From contig NZ_GL830979.1 of NCBI RefSeq assembly GCF_000188195.1, positions 23,032 through 87,031 of the forward strand: a DNA stretch of 64,000 bases, read 5' to 3'. Every line of letters begins with the position of its first letter. Position 1 is the first letter of the stretch. The notes under the pieces are model-generated. The model was not told the DNA's origin. It was given only the letters and a program-made list of their open reading frames with translations, and made no database searches. The DNA is from Succinatimonas hippei YIT 12066 (GTDB taxonomy: Bacteria > Pseudomonadota > Gammaproteobacteria > Enterobacterales > Succinivibrionaceae). Of the stretch, positions 1-10,347 are shown piece after piece. A program made the position numbers and the translations under genes.

Positions 1-275
1 TACGCGCAATTGAGCTTAAATGCGATGAAGTCATGAAAGGAACTAAAGTGGACGGCGTATATACAGCAGATCCGGTCAAGGATCCGTCTGCCGTCCGCTA
101 TACTTCGCTTAGTTTTAACGAAGTTTTAGCAAAAGAACTGCAGGTTATGGATTTAACCGCTTTTGTTTTGGCCCGTGATCATCACATGCCGATCCGTGTT
201 TTTTCAATGAATAATGAAGGTGCTTTATTACGTGCCGCGACTGGCAAGGATGAGGGCACTTTAGTTTCAGACTAA
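1..275 (+). CDS. pyrH: UMP kinase, C-terminal part (gene starts before the window)
   Basis: The frame is open from the window edge (first full codon at base 3) to TAA at 273-275. It encodes the last 90 or so residues of bacterial UMP kinase, which phosphorylates UMP to UDP in the cytoplasm. Family hallmarks are the [10 protein letters not shown] segment, the [10 protein letters not shown] helix and the [11 protein letters not shown] strand, followed by a typical short tail ending near EGTLVSD. The neighbour frr follows after 12 nt, the conserved pyrH-frr order of bacteria. An internal ATG at 33 is not the start, because homology continues upstream of it. Confidence 0.95.
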   Translation, partial: RAIELKCDEVMKGTKVDGVYTADPVKDPSAVRYTSLSFNEVLAKELQVMDLTAFVLARDHHMPIRVFSMNNEGALLRAATGKDEGTLVSD

Positions 276-287
276 GGAGAATGTTTG

Positions 288-845
288 ATGCTTAACGATG
301 TTAAACAAGATGCAAGCGTTCGCATGCAAAAAGCTATTGATTCTTTAAGCAGCCGTCTTGCCAAGATCCGTACCGGCCGTGCTCAGCCCGGAATTTTAGA
401 CGGTATCATGGTTGACTATTACGGCAGTCCGACCCCGCTGCGTCAGGTTGCACAGGTTAATGTTGAAGACGCTCGTACCTTAAAATTGACCGTTTTTGAC
501 CGCAACGCCATTAAAGATGTAGAAAAGGCTATTCAGAAGTCTGATTTAGGCTTGAACCCTGTCGTTGCCGGAATTGATATTCGCGTCCCGCTCCCTCCTT
601 TAACCGAGGAACGTCGTAAGGATTTAGTTAAAGTCGTTCGCGGTGAAATTGAGCAGACTCGCGTAGAGATTCGTAATATTCGTCGTGATGCCAACAATGA
701 GCTTAAGGCTTTGGAAAAAGCAAAAGAGATTTCCGAAGACGAGCAGCACGGCGGTGAAGATCAAATCCAGAAACTTACCGATGCTTCAGTTAAGAAGTGT
801 GATGAGCTTTTGGCTGCCAAAGAAAAAGAGCTGATGGAAATATAA
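288..845 (+). CDS. frr: ribosome recycling factor
   Basis: RRF splits post-termination ribosomes together with EF-G. The protein is 185 aa, the usual family length, with the conserved N-terminal helix (RMQKAIDSL, then [15 protein letters not shown]) and the long C-terminal three-helix bundle rich in R, K and E. An in-frame TTG lies at 285. ATG 288 is preferred because AAGGAG at 274-279 sits 8 nt upstream of it and the length then matches the family. It lies between pyrH and uppS in the same operon. Confidence 0.96.
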   Translation: MLNDVKQDASVRMQKAIDSLSSRLAKIRTGRAQPGILDGIMVDYYGSPTPLRQVAQVNVEDARTLKLTVFDRNAIKDVEKAIQKSDLGLNPVVAGIDIRVPLPPLTEERRKDLVKVVRGEIEQTRVEIRNIRRDANNELKALEKAKEISEDEQHGGEDQIQKLTDASVKKCDELLAAKEKELMEI

Positions 846-853
846 TTGTCCTG

Positions 854-1597
854 ATGCTTACTGACAAAGAAATGACGGGAGAGATTAAGATCCCCCGTCA
901 TGTTGCCATTATTATGGACGGTAACGGTCGATGGGCCGAACAGCGCGGAATGTCGCGCGTCAAAGGCCATAAAGAAGGAGCCGCTGCTGTCAGACGTACC
1001 ATTGAAGCCGCTGCAAAGCTCGGCGTTCACTCCCTTACTCTTTTTGCCTTCTCCAGTGAAAATTGGAAGCGTCCGCAAACTGAAGTTTCAGCTTTAATGG
1101 AACTTTTTTCACTTTCTTTGAAAAAAGAAACTCCGGTTTTACATAAAAACAACATAAAAGCCAAAGTAATAGGCGACGTTTTACGCTTTAATTCAGGACT
1201 GCAGAAAGCTATCCATGTGCTTGAAGAAACAACAGCGGGAAATACCGGACTTGAGCTTAATATAGCAGCCAATTACGGCGGTCGCTGGGATATAGTTGAG
1301 GCTTGCCGCAAAATATTAGATCAAATCTCTTGCGGGCAGGTCACAAAAAATGATCTTAATGAAGAGTATTTTAATAAACAGTTAAGTTTGCCGCAGGATA
1401 TCGATTTATTGATTCGTACCGGCGGTGAAATGCGCATCAGCAATTTTTTATTATGGCAATGTGCATATAGCGAATTATACGTAACGGACGTTTTATGGCC
1501 TGATTTTGATGAAGAAGAGCTTACAAAAGCCTTTTTGTTTTTCTCAGGCCGCGAGCGTCGTTTCGGCATGACTTCGGCTCAAATTAGAGGAAAATAA
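854..1597 (+). CDS. uppS: undecaprenyl diphosphate synthase (cis-prenyltransferase)
   Basis: The enzyme extends farnesyl diphosphate with isopentenyl diphosphate in cis to make the C55 lipid carrier for peptidoglycan and O-antigen. The 247 aa protein has the five cis-prenyltransferase regions, including HVAIIMDGNGRWA with the catalytic Asp near residue 22, FAFSSENWKRP, and the C-terminal RTGGEMRISNFLLWQ motif. It begins 8 nt after frr. A second in-frame ATG at 872 (residue 7) is possible. The stop abuts the cdsA start directly. Confidence 0.95.
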   Translation: MLTDKEMTGEIKIPRHVAIIMDGNGRWAEQRGMSRVKGHKEGAAAVRRTIEAAAKLGVHSLTLFAFSSENWKRPQTEVSALMELFSLSLKKETPVLHKNNIKAKVIGDVLRFNSGLQKAIHVLEETTAGNTGLELNIAANYGGRWDIVEACRKILDQISCGQVTKNDLNEEYFNKQLSLPQDIDLLIRTGGEMRISNFLLWQCAYSELYVTDVLWPDFDEEELTKAFLFFSGRERRFGMTSAQIRGK

Positions 1598-2458
1598 ATG
1601 GTTACCCGTATTATTACCGGCATCGTATTAATCGCTGCTGTAATTGCGTGGCTTTTTTTTGCCGATTTCCCGATTTTTACCATGGGCGCACTTTTTATTT
1701 ATATGGTCGGCGCCTATGAGTTAGGTCCGATTTTTAAGTTTAAGCAGCGCTATTTGTTTTTATTTTTGGCAGTTGCAGCTGCTGTATGCTGCTTTGTAAT
1801 TGCACCGCCAGGTGAGTTCGTGTCAGGACACATTCCTCCGGTCGTCAAATATATAATTGCACTAAGCATTCCTTTATGGATTGGCGTTGTTCCGCTTATA
1901 AAGGCATATCCGCATAAAAGTTCATGGTATGAAAATAAAGTTATATGCGCGATTTTAGGTTTGCTGATGTTAGTCCCTTTCTTGGAGGGACTATTGGTTT
2001 TGCGCGCAACTGATATTGCACTTGATGCAAACACCGGTGCATATTTGGTGCTTGCCGTAATGGCTTTAGTGTGGGCCGCAGATTCAGGAGCATATTTTGC
2101 CGGAGTATTTTTCGGAAAAAACAAACTGATCCCTGCAGTCAGTCCTAAAAAAACCAGGGAAGGATTATACGGCGGTCTTATTTTAGCTTTTGCCGCGCTG
2201 ATCCTTTTTATGCATCTTGGCCTTTTTTCTGTTTACGCCGATAGTTCTCCCGCGTTAATTGCTTCAGGCATTATCGCCATCGTTTTTTCCGTGATTGGTG
2301 ATTTGCTTGAGAGTATGATTAAGCGCTTGGGCGGAGTTAAAGATTCAGGCAAAATTTTCCCGGGGCATGGCGGTATGCTCGATCGTATTGACTCGCAGCT
2401 TGCGGCGGTTCCTTTGTTTTTATCCGTAAATTGGTTAATTAGCGGCAATTTGGCATGA
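1598..2458 (+). CDS. cdsA: phosphatidate cytidylyltransferase (CDP-diacylglycerol synthase)
   Basis: CdsA makes CDP-diacylglycerol from phosphatidic acid and CTP at the inner membrane. The 286 aa protein is strongly hydrophobic with about eight membrane segments. It carries the CdsA signature near the C-terminus (SMIKRLGGVKDSGKIFPGHGG, then DRIDS), with the conserved K, D, H and G residues. The ATG follows the uppS TAA with no gap, and the 3' end overlaps dxr by ATGA, so translational coupling is likely. Confidence 0.95.
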   Translation: MVTRIITGIVLIAAVIAWLFFADFPIFTMGALFIYMVGAYELGPIFKFKQRYLFLFLAVAAAVCCFVIAPPGEFVSGHIPPVVKYIIALSIPLWIGVVPLIKAYPHKSSWYENKVICAILGLLMLVPFLEGLLVLRATDIALDANTGAYLVLAVMALVWAADSGAYFAGVFFGKNKLIPAVSPKKTREGLYGGLILAFAALILFMHLGLFSVYADSSPALIASGIIAIVFSVIGDLLESMIKRLGGVKDSGKIFPGHGGMLDRIDSQLAAVPLFLSVNWLISGNLA

Positions 2459-3648
2459 AAACCAAGATAACTTTATTAGGCGCTACCGGATCTATAGGCA
2501 GCAGCACATTAGATGTAATAGCGGCAAATCCAGACAAATATGAGCTTTACGCCGCCGCGTGCGGGCACAATGTTGAAAAAATGCTTGATATTATCAGGAA
2601 TTTTTCGCCCAAGCGGGTTGCCGTCTATGATAAAGATGCAGCCTGTCGTTTGAAAGACGCTTGTACGCTTAATAATTTATCTTGTGATATTTTAGCAGGT
2701 GCTAACGGAGTAGTGGAAATTGCTGCCGACCAAGAGGGTGGTTATGTCGTAGCTGCCATTGTCGGAGCGATGGGTCTTCCTCCGGTGCTGGCAGCGGTAA
2801 AGCGCGGAGCCGTAATTGGTCTTGCCAATAAAGAAGCGCTGGTGATGTCAGGCAAATTATTTTTTAATGAAGTTAAAAAATACGGCGCTAAAGTTTTGCC
2901 GATTGACAGTGAACACAGTGCAATTTTTCAATGTTTGCCGCAAAGTGCCCAAGAGAATCTCGGCAGTTGTGACTTAAAAGGCTGCGGCGTGGATAAGATT
3001 TTGCTTACCGGCTCAGGCGGGCCTTTTCGCACTATTGAACTTGAAAAATTACAAGATGTCACTCCTTCCATGGCGGTAAATCATCCGGTCTGGTCAATGG
3101 GACCGAAGATTTCGGTTGACTCGTCGACAATGATGAATAAAGGTCTTGAGTTTATTGAAGCAAGATATTTATTTAATGCCTCCGACGATGACGTAAAGGT
3201 TGTTGTCCATCCGCAGTCGGTAGTTCATTCGATGGTTTCGTATATTGACGGAGCGGTGCTGGCCCAGCTTGGCAATCCTGATATGAAAACCCCGATAGCA
3301 AGAGCTCTTGCTTATCCGCAAAGAGTAGTATCCGGAGTCGGCGGACTTGATTTTTGTTCGCTTAAAGCTCTTACTTTTGAACAGCCTGATTTTAAACGTT
3401 ATCCGTGTCTTGCTCTTGCCATGCAGGCAAGTAAATTAGGACAGGGAGCAACTACAGCACTTAACGCAGCCAATGAGGTAGCAGTAGAGGCGTTTTTAAA
3501 TGGTGCCTGCCGTTATTTGGATATAGCGTCTCTATGCGCTCAAAGTCTCGATGCTTTCGGCGGAGAATCTCCTTATTCTCTTGAGGAGATTTTTGAGCTT
3601 GACGCTAAAGTCAGGGATTATATTAAAGCTGCGGTAGCGAGGATGTAA
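2455..3648 (+). CDS. dxr: 1-deoxy-D-xylulose 5-phosphate reductoisomerase
   Basis: Dxr (IspC) catalyses the committed step of the MEP isoprenoid pathway, turning DXP into MEP with NADPH and a divalent metal. The protein is 397 aa. It has the N-terminal NADPH-binding GATGSIGSSTLDVI motif (residues 9-22), the metal ligands of LPIDSEHSAIFQ (D151, E153), and the substrate loop SGGPF followed by HPVWSMGPKISVDSSTMMNKG. It overlaps cdsA by 4 nt and rseP by 1 nt. In E. coli dxr precedes uppS. Here it lies between cdsA and rseP, as in Pseudomonas. Confidence 0.96.
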   Translation: MKTKITLLGATGSIGSSTLDVIAANPDKYELYAAACGHNVEKMLDIIRNFSPKRVAVYDKDAACRLKDACTLNNLSCDILAGANGVVEIAADQEGGYVVAAIVGAMGLPPVLAAVKRGAVIGLANKEALVMSGKLFFNEVKKYGAKVLPIDSEHSAIFQCLPQSAQENLGSCDLKGCGVDKILLTGSGGPFRTIELEKLQDVTPSMAVNHPVWSMGPKISVDSSTMMNKGLEFIEARYLFNASDDDVKVVVHPQSVVHSMVSYIDGAVLAQLGNPDMKTPIARALAYPQRVVSGVGGLDFCSLKALTFEQPDFKRYPCLALAMQASKLGQGATTALNAANEVAVEAFLNGACRYLDIASLCAQSLDAFGGESPYSLEEIFELDAKVRDYIKAAVARM

Positions 3649-5006
3649 TGGGCTCTTTTTTGTGGAACCTGCTGTTTTTCGGAATCGCTATCGGTATTTT
3701 AGTGACTATTCATGAAGCAGGTCACTTTTTTGCTGCTAGGTTTTGCAAAGTTAAAATTTTGCGCTTTTCCATAGGTTTTGGCAAAGTATTATGGTCGCGC
3801 AAGGGAAAAGACGGCTGTGAGTATGCCGTATCTGCAATTCCTTTGGGCGGTTATGTAAAAATGTACGGAGAAAACAAACAGGAAGCAGCTGCGCTTACCG
3901 ACGTTTCTGGATCTTTTTACGCCAAGTCTTTGAAAGCAAGAGCTTTTATTATTGCGGCAGGACCTTTGTGTAATATCCTGCTTGCTTTCTTTTTATATTG
4001 CTTCGTTAATTTAAGCGGCGTTACTTTAATAAAGCCGGTTATTGGTGATGTGGTTCCTAATTCGGTAGCATCCGCAGCCGGTTTTAAAGAATATGATTTA
4101 ATTGAAAGTATCGGCGGAATTGAGACAGCTGATTGGAAAAACGCCCTCTTGACCTTAGTTTCACACTCAGGAGAGAAAAACGTATTAATTGAAGTTAAGC
4201 GCGATTTAGGTCATGGCGATGATATTGCGCTTAATATGGATTTAAGTACGTTTAAGCTGGAGCCGGATAAAGATCCTTTAGGGATATTGGGGCTTAAAGT
4301 CTGCGTCGGGAGAATTTTAAATGTTATAAGCTCGGTAAATCAGGATAGTCCTGCTTTTCGTGCAGGGCTTAAAGCCGGAGACGAAATTGTTTCAGTAAAC
4401 GGCGTTGCTTCTGATTCTTGGTATCGCACGCAGGAAATGATAGCCGCTTCGAACGGTCAGCCTTTGACCTTGGTTATAAAGCGTGACGGCGTTTTATATA
4501 CCACTACGCTTACTGCAGATCTTGTTTATGATGAGGCGGCAAAGATTTACCGTCCTTTAATCGGGGTGCTTGCCCAAGCTGAGCCGATCCCTGAGCTCAC
4601 CCAAAAGGTGCAGTACGGATTATCCGATTCAGTAATTAAAGCGGCATCAGACACCTACGAAATGTCCTTAATTATTGTAAAATCAGCAGTAAAATTAATT
4701 ACGGGACAAATTTCGGCGCAAAATATAGCCGGACCTATTGCTATAGCTAAAGGCGCGGGAGAAAGTGCCACTATCGGGCTTACTTTCTTTATAAGTTTTT
4801 TGGCTGCTATTAGTGTAAACTTAGGTATCCTTAATTTGATTCCGATTCCGGTTTTGGACGGCGGACAGCTTTTATTCATTGCCTATGAGGCTGTTTTCCG
4901 TAAAGCACCGAACGAAAAATTGCAGTACATATTGTCATTATTCGGACTTAGTTTGCTGCTTTTTATTTCGTTCTTGGCGATTTTTAATGATTTAAAAGCT
5001 CTATGA
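3648..5006 (+). CDS. rseP: RIP zinc metalloprotease RseP (site-2 protease)
   Basis: RseP is an inner-membrane intramembrane protease that cuts anti-sigma factor RseA and remnant signal peptides. At 452 aa it matches the family. It has HEAGH at residues 22-26 (zinc ligands H22 and H26, catalytic E23) in the first membrane segment, two periplasmic PDZ domains (about 115-200 and 220-300), and the C-terminal LIPIPVLDGGQLLF motif with the third zinc ligand Asp. Its ATG shares one base with the dxr stop. bamA follows after 25 nt, linking envelope stress control with OMP assembly. Confidence 0.96.
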   Translation: MGSFLWNLLFFGIAIGILVTIHEAGHFFAARFCKVKILRFSIGFGKVLWSRKGKDGCEYAVSAIPLGGYVKMYGENKQEAAALTDVSGSFYAKSLKARAFIIAAGPLCNILLAFFLYCFVNLSGVTLIKPVIGDVVPNSVASAAGFKEYDLIESIGGIETADWKNALLTLVSHSGEKNVLIEVKRDLGHGDDIALNMDLSTFKLEPDKDPLGILGLKVCVGRILNVISSVNQDSPAFRAGLKAGDEIVSVNGVASDSWYRTQEMIAASNGQPLTLVIKRDGVLYTTTLTADLVYDEAAKIYRPLIGVLAQAEPIPELTQKVQYGLSDSVIKAASDTYEMSLIIVKSAVKLITGQISAQNIAGPIAIAKGAGESATIGLTFFISFLAAISVNLGILNLIPIPVLDGGQLLFIAYEAVFRKAPNEKLQYILSLFGLSLLLFISFLAIFNDLKAL

Positions 5007-5031
5007 AAATTAGGCAAAGTGGAATTTGAAG

Positions 5032-7455
5032 ATGAAATTTAAAGCAAAAAAACCTCTTGCTTTGGCATTGACGGCAATTGTCGGAAGTTTAATGTTTGTT
5101 CCGCTGTCATTTGCTGCAGATGATTCAAGCTTTGTAATTGACAATATTCAGGTACGAGGTCTAAATCGTGTTACGGTAGGTGCAGTACTGCTTGCGATGC
5201 CTGTAAGACAAGGCGATGTAATGAATGCCGAAAACTCGGCTCTTACCATGCGCCGCTTATATGAAACCGGCAATTTTGATGACATAAGTCTGTCGCGTGA
5301 GGGCAATACCGTAATAGTTAACGTTAAAGAGCGTCCTACTATCGGTAATATTGAGTTTGCCGGAAATTCACAACTTAGCGAGTCAGCGCTGCGCCCTGTA
5401 ATTGAGCAGCAGGGACTCAAAGCGGGAGAAGCTTTAAACGTCCAGACTTTGTCGCAAATTCAGAAGTCTCTTGAAGATTTTTACCATTCTGCAGGCATGT
5501 ATCAGGCTAAGGTCAAGCCGGTTTTAACTTATTTGCCGCGTAACCGCGTGGATATCAAACTTGAGTTTACCGAAGGCGTTTCTGCAGAGATTGAGCAGAT
5601 TAATATCGTCGGCAACAAGAGTTTTGACGAGGATGTGCTTTTAGCGCAGATGCAGCTGCGTGACGATGTGCCGTGGTGGAACTTTCTTGCCAATCGCCGT
5701 TATGAAAGCCAGAAGTTTTCCGCAGACTTGGAGAGTTTGCGTTCTTACTACATGGATAGAGGTTATGTGCGCTTTAAGATTGACGATACCTCGGTTGAAA
5801 TGACGCCTGACCGCAAGGGCCTATACCTTACCATTGCGGTTACGGAAGGAGAGCAGTACACGGTAGGCAAGACTTCGCTGCGCGGTGATACCTTAAAATA
5901 CGGCGAGCAGATGAAAGAGCTTTTGAATTTTGAAGAAGGTGAAGTTTATTCTGCCGCTAAAGTAGCTTCCGTAGAAAAAGCTTTAAGCGATTATCTCGGC
6001 AAATACGGTTACGCTTACTCAAGAGTCAGGGCTTTCCCGACTTTTGATGATGAAAACAAAGTCGTTAATCTGGATTTTAATGTTGAACCAGGTTCCCGCG
6101 TATATGTAAGTCAGATCAATATTACCGGCAATACTTCAACTGATGATACCGTTATTCGTCGTGAATTGCGTCAAATGGACGGAACATGGCTGTCAAATGA
6201 AGCTGTTGATCTGTCGGAAGCTCGTTTGAACCGTACCGGTTTCTTTGAAACGGTTGAGCTTGATACCAAGCGTGCGGGAAATACTCCCGATACGGTAAAT
6301 CTTGATGTAAAAGTTAAAGAACAGCCTACAGGCTCTATTTCAGGCGGTATCGGTTACGGAACCAACTCCGGTATGCTCCTGCAGGCCGGTATCTCGCAAA
6401 ACAACGTATTCGGCTGGGGCTCCCGTGCCTCCATTATGGCTTATGACAATGACTACCGCCAGCATATCGAATTAGGCTACACCGATCCGTATTTCACGGT
6501 GGATCGCATCAGTTTAGGCGGACGTGCGTACTATGATAAGTTTGAAGGCGATAACGCAGACGTCGTTTCTTATGACAATGAGACTGTGGGTATTGAGATA
6601 ACGTCAGGATATCCGCTTAATGAAACTATGTCGGTATCCTATTCCGTCGGCTTTGAACAAAATAAAATCGATAATACCGGCGACAATTTTATTCAATCTC
6701 AAGTTTTTTGGCGTGATTATAGTGATAACGCGATGGATGATAGCGGTACGTTTAACAACTTTACCGCAAGCTTCGGTTTTTCGCGCAATAATTTAGACCG
6801 TTCGGTTTTCCCGACCAAAGGCAGCAGGCAGTCTTTCTCGGCTTTTGCCACCGTACCCGGATCTGATTTGCAGTACTATAAGCTTTCTGCCGAAACAGCG
6901 CATTATTTCCCGCTTGACAGCGAGCGCAATTTCGTTTTCACCATTCGCGGACGCGTGGCTTTCGGTGACGGTTACGGTACTATCAACGGTCACGATCAGC
7001 GCCTGCCGTTCTTTAACAATTTCTACTTAGGCGGCAACGATTGGCTGCGCGGCTTTGACAACAACTCCATCGGTCCTAAAGCCGTTTATCCTGGAAGCGG
7101 TGATTCCGATACCTCGGTAGGCGGTAACGCTTTGTATGCCGGTACCGTAGAAATCTCGGTGCCGACTCCGTTTATTTCCGAGGCCTATAAGCGTCAGGTG
7201 CGTACTTCATTCTTCCTTGATGTCGGCGCGCTGTGGGATACACGTGAGGACGATTACAAGGATTATATGCGCGAAAACAATATAGGAGGTGGAGGCTTCA
7301 GCAGCGACAACGACAAGATGCGCGCTTCCGTCGGTGTTTCGCTTAACTGGATGTCGCCGATAGGCCCTTTGGTATTCTCGCTGGCTAAACCCATTAAGGA
7401 TTACTCGGGAGACGACTCTCAGACCTTTAACTTTAATATCGGCGGTCGTTTCTAA
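5032..7455 (+). CDS. bamA: outer membrane protein assembly factor BamA
   Basis: BamA is the core of the complex that folds and inserts beta-barrel proteins in the outer membrane. The 807 aa precursor has a signal peptide (about residues 1-28, ending LSFAADD), five POTRA domains (to about 430) and a 16-strand barrel. Conserved features are the LRGF motif of loop L6 in the last third and a C-terminal FNFNIGGRF ending in Phe. A TTG at 5026 is in frame, but ATG 5032 is better spaced from AAGTGGA at 5018-5023. skp follows after 23 nt. Confidence 0.96.
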   Translation: MKFKAKKPLALALTAIVGSLMFVPLSFAADDSSFVIDNIQVRGLNRVTVGAVLLAMPVRQGDVMNAENSALTMRRLYETGNFDDISLSREGNTVIVNVKERPTIGNIEFAGNSQLSESALRPVIEQQGLKAGEALNVQTLSQIQKSLEDFYHSAGMYQAKVKPVLTYLPRNRVDIKLEFTEGVSAEIEQINIVGNKSFDEDVLLAQMQLRDDVPWWNFLANRRYESQKFSADLESLRSYYMDRGYVRFKIDDTSVEMTPDRKGLYLTIAVTEGEQYTVGKTSLRGDTLKYGEQMKELLNFEEGEVYSAAKVASVEKALSDYLGKYGYAYSRVRAFPTFDDENKVVNLDFNVEPGSRVYVSQINITGNTSTDDTVIRRELRQMDGTWLSNEAVDLSEARLNRTGFFETVELDTKRAGNTPDTVNLDVKVKEQPTGSISGGIGYGTNSGMLLQAGISQNNVFGWGSRASIMAYDNDYRQHIELGYTDPYFTVDRISLGGRAYYDKFEGDNADVVSYDNETVGIEITSGYPLNETMSVSYSVGFEQNKIDNTGDNFIQSQVFWRDYSDNAMDDSGTFNNFTASFGFSRNNLDRSVFPTKGSRQSFSAFATVPGSDLQYYKLSAETAHYFPLDSERNFVFTIRGRVAFGDGYGTINGHDQRLPFFNNFYLGGNDWLRGFDNNSIGPKAVYPGSGDSDTSVGGNALYAGTVEISVPTPFISEAYKRQVRTSFFLDVGALWDTREDDYKDYMRENNIGGGGFSSDNDKMRASVGVSLNWMSPIGPLVFSLAKPIKDYSGDDSQTFNFNIGGRF

Positions 7456-7478
7456 AGAATTTAAGGAGAAATATAACT

Positions 7479-7997
7479 ATGTTTAAGAAATTTGCTTTGG
7501 CTGTCGCGGTAGCGGCTGCAGTATCCGTTCCTGCAATGGCGGCTGAAAAGGCCCAGACCCCTACTATTGCAGTTATTAACGTGCCGCTTATCATGCACGA
7601 AATTCCGCAGGCTAAGACCACCCGTGATAATCTTGCTAAGGAATTTGCTCCCCGTGAGCGTGAACTGCAGAATCTTGAGGCCGAAGGCAGCAAACTTGCC
7701 CAGCGTCTTAAAGAAGGCAAATTAAGTGAAAAGGAAAGAGTTGATCTGCAGCGACGTTTTGCTCAGATGCAGTCTGATTTTAATTTAAAAGCTCAGGCTT
7801 TGCAGGAAGATCAGAGAAAGCGTGTTTCCGATGAAAATTTAAAACTTGCACAGGAAGTGCAAAAAGCCATTGATGCAATCGCCAAAGAGCGCGGAATTCA
7901 GCTTGTTCTGCGCGGTGAGTCGGTAGCTTATACCGTTAATGCTTTGGATATTTCTCAGGATGTTATTGAGCGTGTCGGCAAATCCGGCAAGAAGTAA
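7479..7997 (+). CDS. skp: periplasmic chaperone Skp/OmpH
   Basis: Skp holds unfolded outer-membrane proteins in the periplasm on the way to BamA. The 172 aa precursor has a clear signal peptide ending VPAMAAEK near residue 22. A long charged helical coiled-coil follows (about 50-130, rich in E, K, Q and R), forming the tentacles of the trimer, and then a C-terminal beta segment. AAGGAG at 7462-7467 is the ribosome site. It sits between bamA and lpxD as in most gammaproteobacteria. Confidence 0.93.
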   Translation: MFKKFALAVAVAAAVSVPAMAAEKAQTPTIAVINVPLIMHEIPQAKTTRDNLAKEFAPRERELQNLEAEGSKLAQRLKEGKLSEKERVDLQRRFAQMQSDFNLKAQALQEDQRKRVSDENLKLAQEVQKAIDAIAKERGIQLVLRGESVAYTVNALDISQDVIERVGKSGKK

Positions 7998-8000
7998 TTC

Positions 8001-9044
8001 ATGATGAAGCTTCAGGATATCGCAAATAAAATCGGTGCCAAGCTGCACGGAAACGGTGACGTCGAGATCCGCCGCGTTGCCAACTTAAAGACCGCAAAAA
8101 CGGGAGAGATAAGCTTTCTTTCCGATCCTAAATATCGAAGCGTTCTGGAAGAAAGTCAGGCAAGTGCGGTGATTATCCGGGAAGGAGATGTTCCGCATGT
8201 AAAAAGTGCGGCACTTATCGTTAAAGATCCGTATCTCGGCTTTGCTAAAGTCGCTCAGCTTTTGGATACGACCCCGGCAATTGCCGTCGGAATTGATGCT
8301 TCTGCCGTAATTGATAAAAGCGCGGTTTTAGGCAGCAATGTCGCAGTCGGTCCTAATGCCTGCATCAGTGCGGGGGCTCAGATCGGCGATGACGTGCAAA
8401 TCGGCGCGGGATGCTTTGTCGGTCCTAATGCTAAAATCGGAAAAGGAACCAAACTTTATCCTAATGTAAGCATTTATCATGACGTTGTCATCGGAGAGCA
8501 CTGTCTGTTTCAATCAAATGCCGTTATCGGCGGTGACGGCTTCGGCTACGCTAATGAATCCGGCAAATGGGTCAAAATACCGCAGACCGGACGCGTGGTT
8601 ATAGGCAATATGGTTGAGATCGGTGCTTGTACTTGTATCGATCGCGGTGCAATAGATGATACCGTTATCGAAGATAATGTAATTATTGATAATCTATGTC
8701 AAGTCGCTCATAATGTACATATCGGATACGGCACAGCCGTAGCCGGCGGCACTACTTTTGCCGGCAGCGTTAAAATCGGCAAGTTCTGTATTATAGGCGG
8801 AACTTCCGTGTTTAACGGACATATTGAAATTTGTGATCAGGCTGTGATTAGCGGAATGTGCATGGTTATGCGCTCTATAGACAAGCCCGGTGTTTACTCT
8901 TCGGGCATCCCTGCGCAGTCTAATAAAGAGTGGCGTATTACTGCAGCCCGCGTACTGCATATCAACGATATGTATCACAAAGTAAATGACATGGAAAAGC
9001 AGATTGAAAATTTAAAATCGGCTTTGGCAGAATTAAAGAAATAA
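8001..9044 (+). CDS. lpxD: UDP-3-O-(3-hydroxyacyl)glucosamine N-acyltransferase
   Basis: LpxD adds the second hydroxyacyl chain during lipid A synthesis, using acyl-ACP. The 347 aa protein has an N-terminal uridine-binding domain (1-100) and a left-handed beta helix built from isoleucine-patch hexapeptides (about 100-310). The catalytic His lies in QVAHN (H237). A C-terminal helix follows ([15 protein letters not shown]). Two ATGs are adjacent (8001 and 8004) and either could start. It lies 3 nt after skp. Confidence 0.95.
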   Translation: MMKLQDIANKIGAKLHGNGDVEIRRVANLKTAKTGEISFLSDPKYRSVLEESQASAVIIREGDVPHVKSAALIVKDPYLGFAKVAQLLDTTPAIAVGIDASAVIDKSAVLGSNVAVGPNACISAGAQIGDDVQIGAGCFVGPNAKIGKGTKLYPNVSIYHDVVIGEHCLFQSNAVIGGDGFGYANESGKWVKIPQTGRVVIGNMVEIGACTCIDRGAIDDTVIEDNVIIDNLCQVAHNVHIGYGTAVAGGTTFAGSVKIGKFCIIGGTSVFNGHIEICDQAVISGMCMVMRSIDKPGVYSSGIPAQSNKEWRITAARVLHINDMYHKVNDMEKQIENLKSALAELKK

Positions 9045-9060
9045 GAGTAAGGTGGCGCAA

Positions 9061-9525
9061 GTGACAGGAAATCCGGAAAAAACTTTAAAAATTGAACAAA
9101 TCATGAATCTGTTGCCTCATCGTTATCCGTTTTTAATGGTCGACAGAGTAATCGACTATTCCATTACCGATGAGCATAAGACTTTACGTGCCATTAAAAA
9201 TATTTCTTTTAATGAGCCTTTTTTCCAAGGCCATTTTCCCGGCAAGCCGGTTCTCCCCGGTGTTTTGATTTTAGAAGCAATGGCGCAGGCAACCGGAGTT
9301 TTGGCTTTTACCATGGTCGGAAAGCCTGAACCAGATGAGCTTTATTATTTTGCCGCAATCGATAATGCCCGTTTCAAACGTCCGGTAGTTCCGGGTGATC
9401 AATTGGTGCTTGACGTTGAATTCTTAAAAGAAAAGCGCGGTATTGCAAGTTTTAAAGGCGTTGCAACTGTTGACGGTGAAATCGTCTGCTCTGCAGATTT
9501 GATGTGCGCAAAACGTCGCGGCTAA
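9061..9525 (+). CDS. fabZ: 3-hydroxyacyl-ACP dehydratase FabZ
   Basis: FabZ dehydrates 3-hydroxyacyl-ACP in fatty-acid elongation and competes with LpxA for hydroxyacyl-ACP. From GTG 9061 the protein is 154 aa and lines up with E. coli FabZ at the N-terminus. The hot-dog fold motif [20 protein letters not shown] carries catalytic H58 and E72. GTG 9052 is also in frame, but AAGGTG at 9049-9054 is well spaced for 9061, and the same AAGGTG-spacer-GTG layout starts lpxA downstream. Confidence 0.93.
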   Translation: MTGNPEKTLKIEQIMNLLPHRYPFLMVDRVIDYSITDEHKTLRAIKNISFNEPFFQGHFPGKPVLPGVLILEAMAQATGVLAFTMVGKPEPDELYYFAAIDNARFKRPVVPGDQLVLDVEFLKEKRGIASFKGVATVDGEIVCSADLMCAKRRG

Positions 9526-9559
9526 GAATCAAAATAGAGAAAAAGAGTAAGGTGAAGCT

Positions 9560-10347
9560 GTGATTGACAGTACTGCAAAAATAGACCCATCCGCTAAAAT
9601 AAGCGATAAAGCTGTTATAGGTGCGAATGTCGTTATTAAAGAAAACGTGATCATCGAAGATGACGTTACCATAGGTGAAGGCTGCGTTATTGAGCCGTTT
9701 TGCGTGTTCCGCGGACCTACTGTCATCGGAAAGCGTAATCACTTCTATCAATTCTGCTCTATAGGTGAGGCTTGTCAGGATTTAAAATACAATAATGAGC
9801 CTACTCGTCTTGTCATAGGAGATGATAACGTAATCCCGAACATTGCACGATGCACCGCGGTACCGTTCAGGGCAGATCGGTAACTACCGTAGGTTCGCAT
9901 AACCTGTTTATGGTCAACGTTCACGTAGCGCATGACTGCATCGTAGGCGACAATTGTATTTTCTCCAATAATGCTACATTAGCCGGACATGTCGTTATCG
10001 GTGATTGGGTTATTTTCGGCGGGCTTAGTGCCATTCATCAGTTCGGACGCGTCGGCAGCCATGCCTTTATCGGCGGAATGGCGGCTTTGAATATGGATGT
10101 TCCTCCGTATGTTATGGCGGCAGGCCATTATGCCAAGGCTCACGGCATCAATAAAGTGGGACTTGCGCGCCGCGGCTTTTCAGAGCAGGCTATAAATGCC
10201 ATTCGCAAGGCATATATGATTATTTATCATAAGCATAAGACGATCGAAGAGGCAATTCCGCTGCTTGAAGAGTTGGCTAAGACCGAAAGCGCCGTAACTC
10301 CTTTGGTTGAGTTTTTAAAAGAAAGCGGAAGAGGCATTGTCCGTTAA
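9560..10347 (+). CDS. lpxA: UDP-N-acetylglucosamine acyltransferase, reading frame broken by an apparent 1-nt deletion
   Basis: LpxA catalyses the first step of lipid A synthesis. GTG 9560 (AAGGTG at 9549-9554) opens a frame matching LpxA residues 1 to about 93, through DDNVI. The match then continues in the next frame ([12 protein letters not shown]... to SGRGIVR) until TAA 10345-10347. The switch is at CCC 9835-9837. Restoring one base there (CGC or CCCC) joins the two parts into a 262 aa protein, exactly the E. coli length. The catalytic His segment VHVAHDC is intact in the second part. lpxA is normally essential, so a sequencing error or very recent mutation is more likely than a dead gene. 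lpxB overlaps the stop. Confidence 0.92.
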
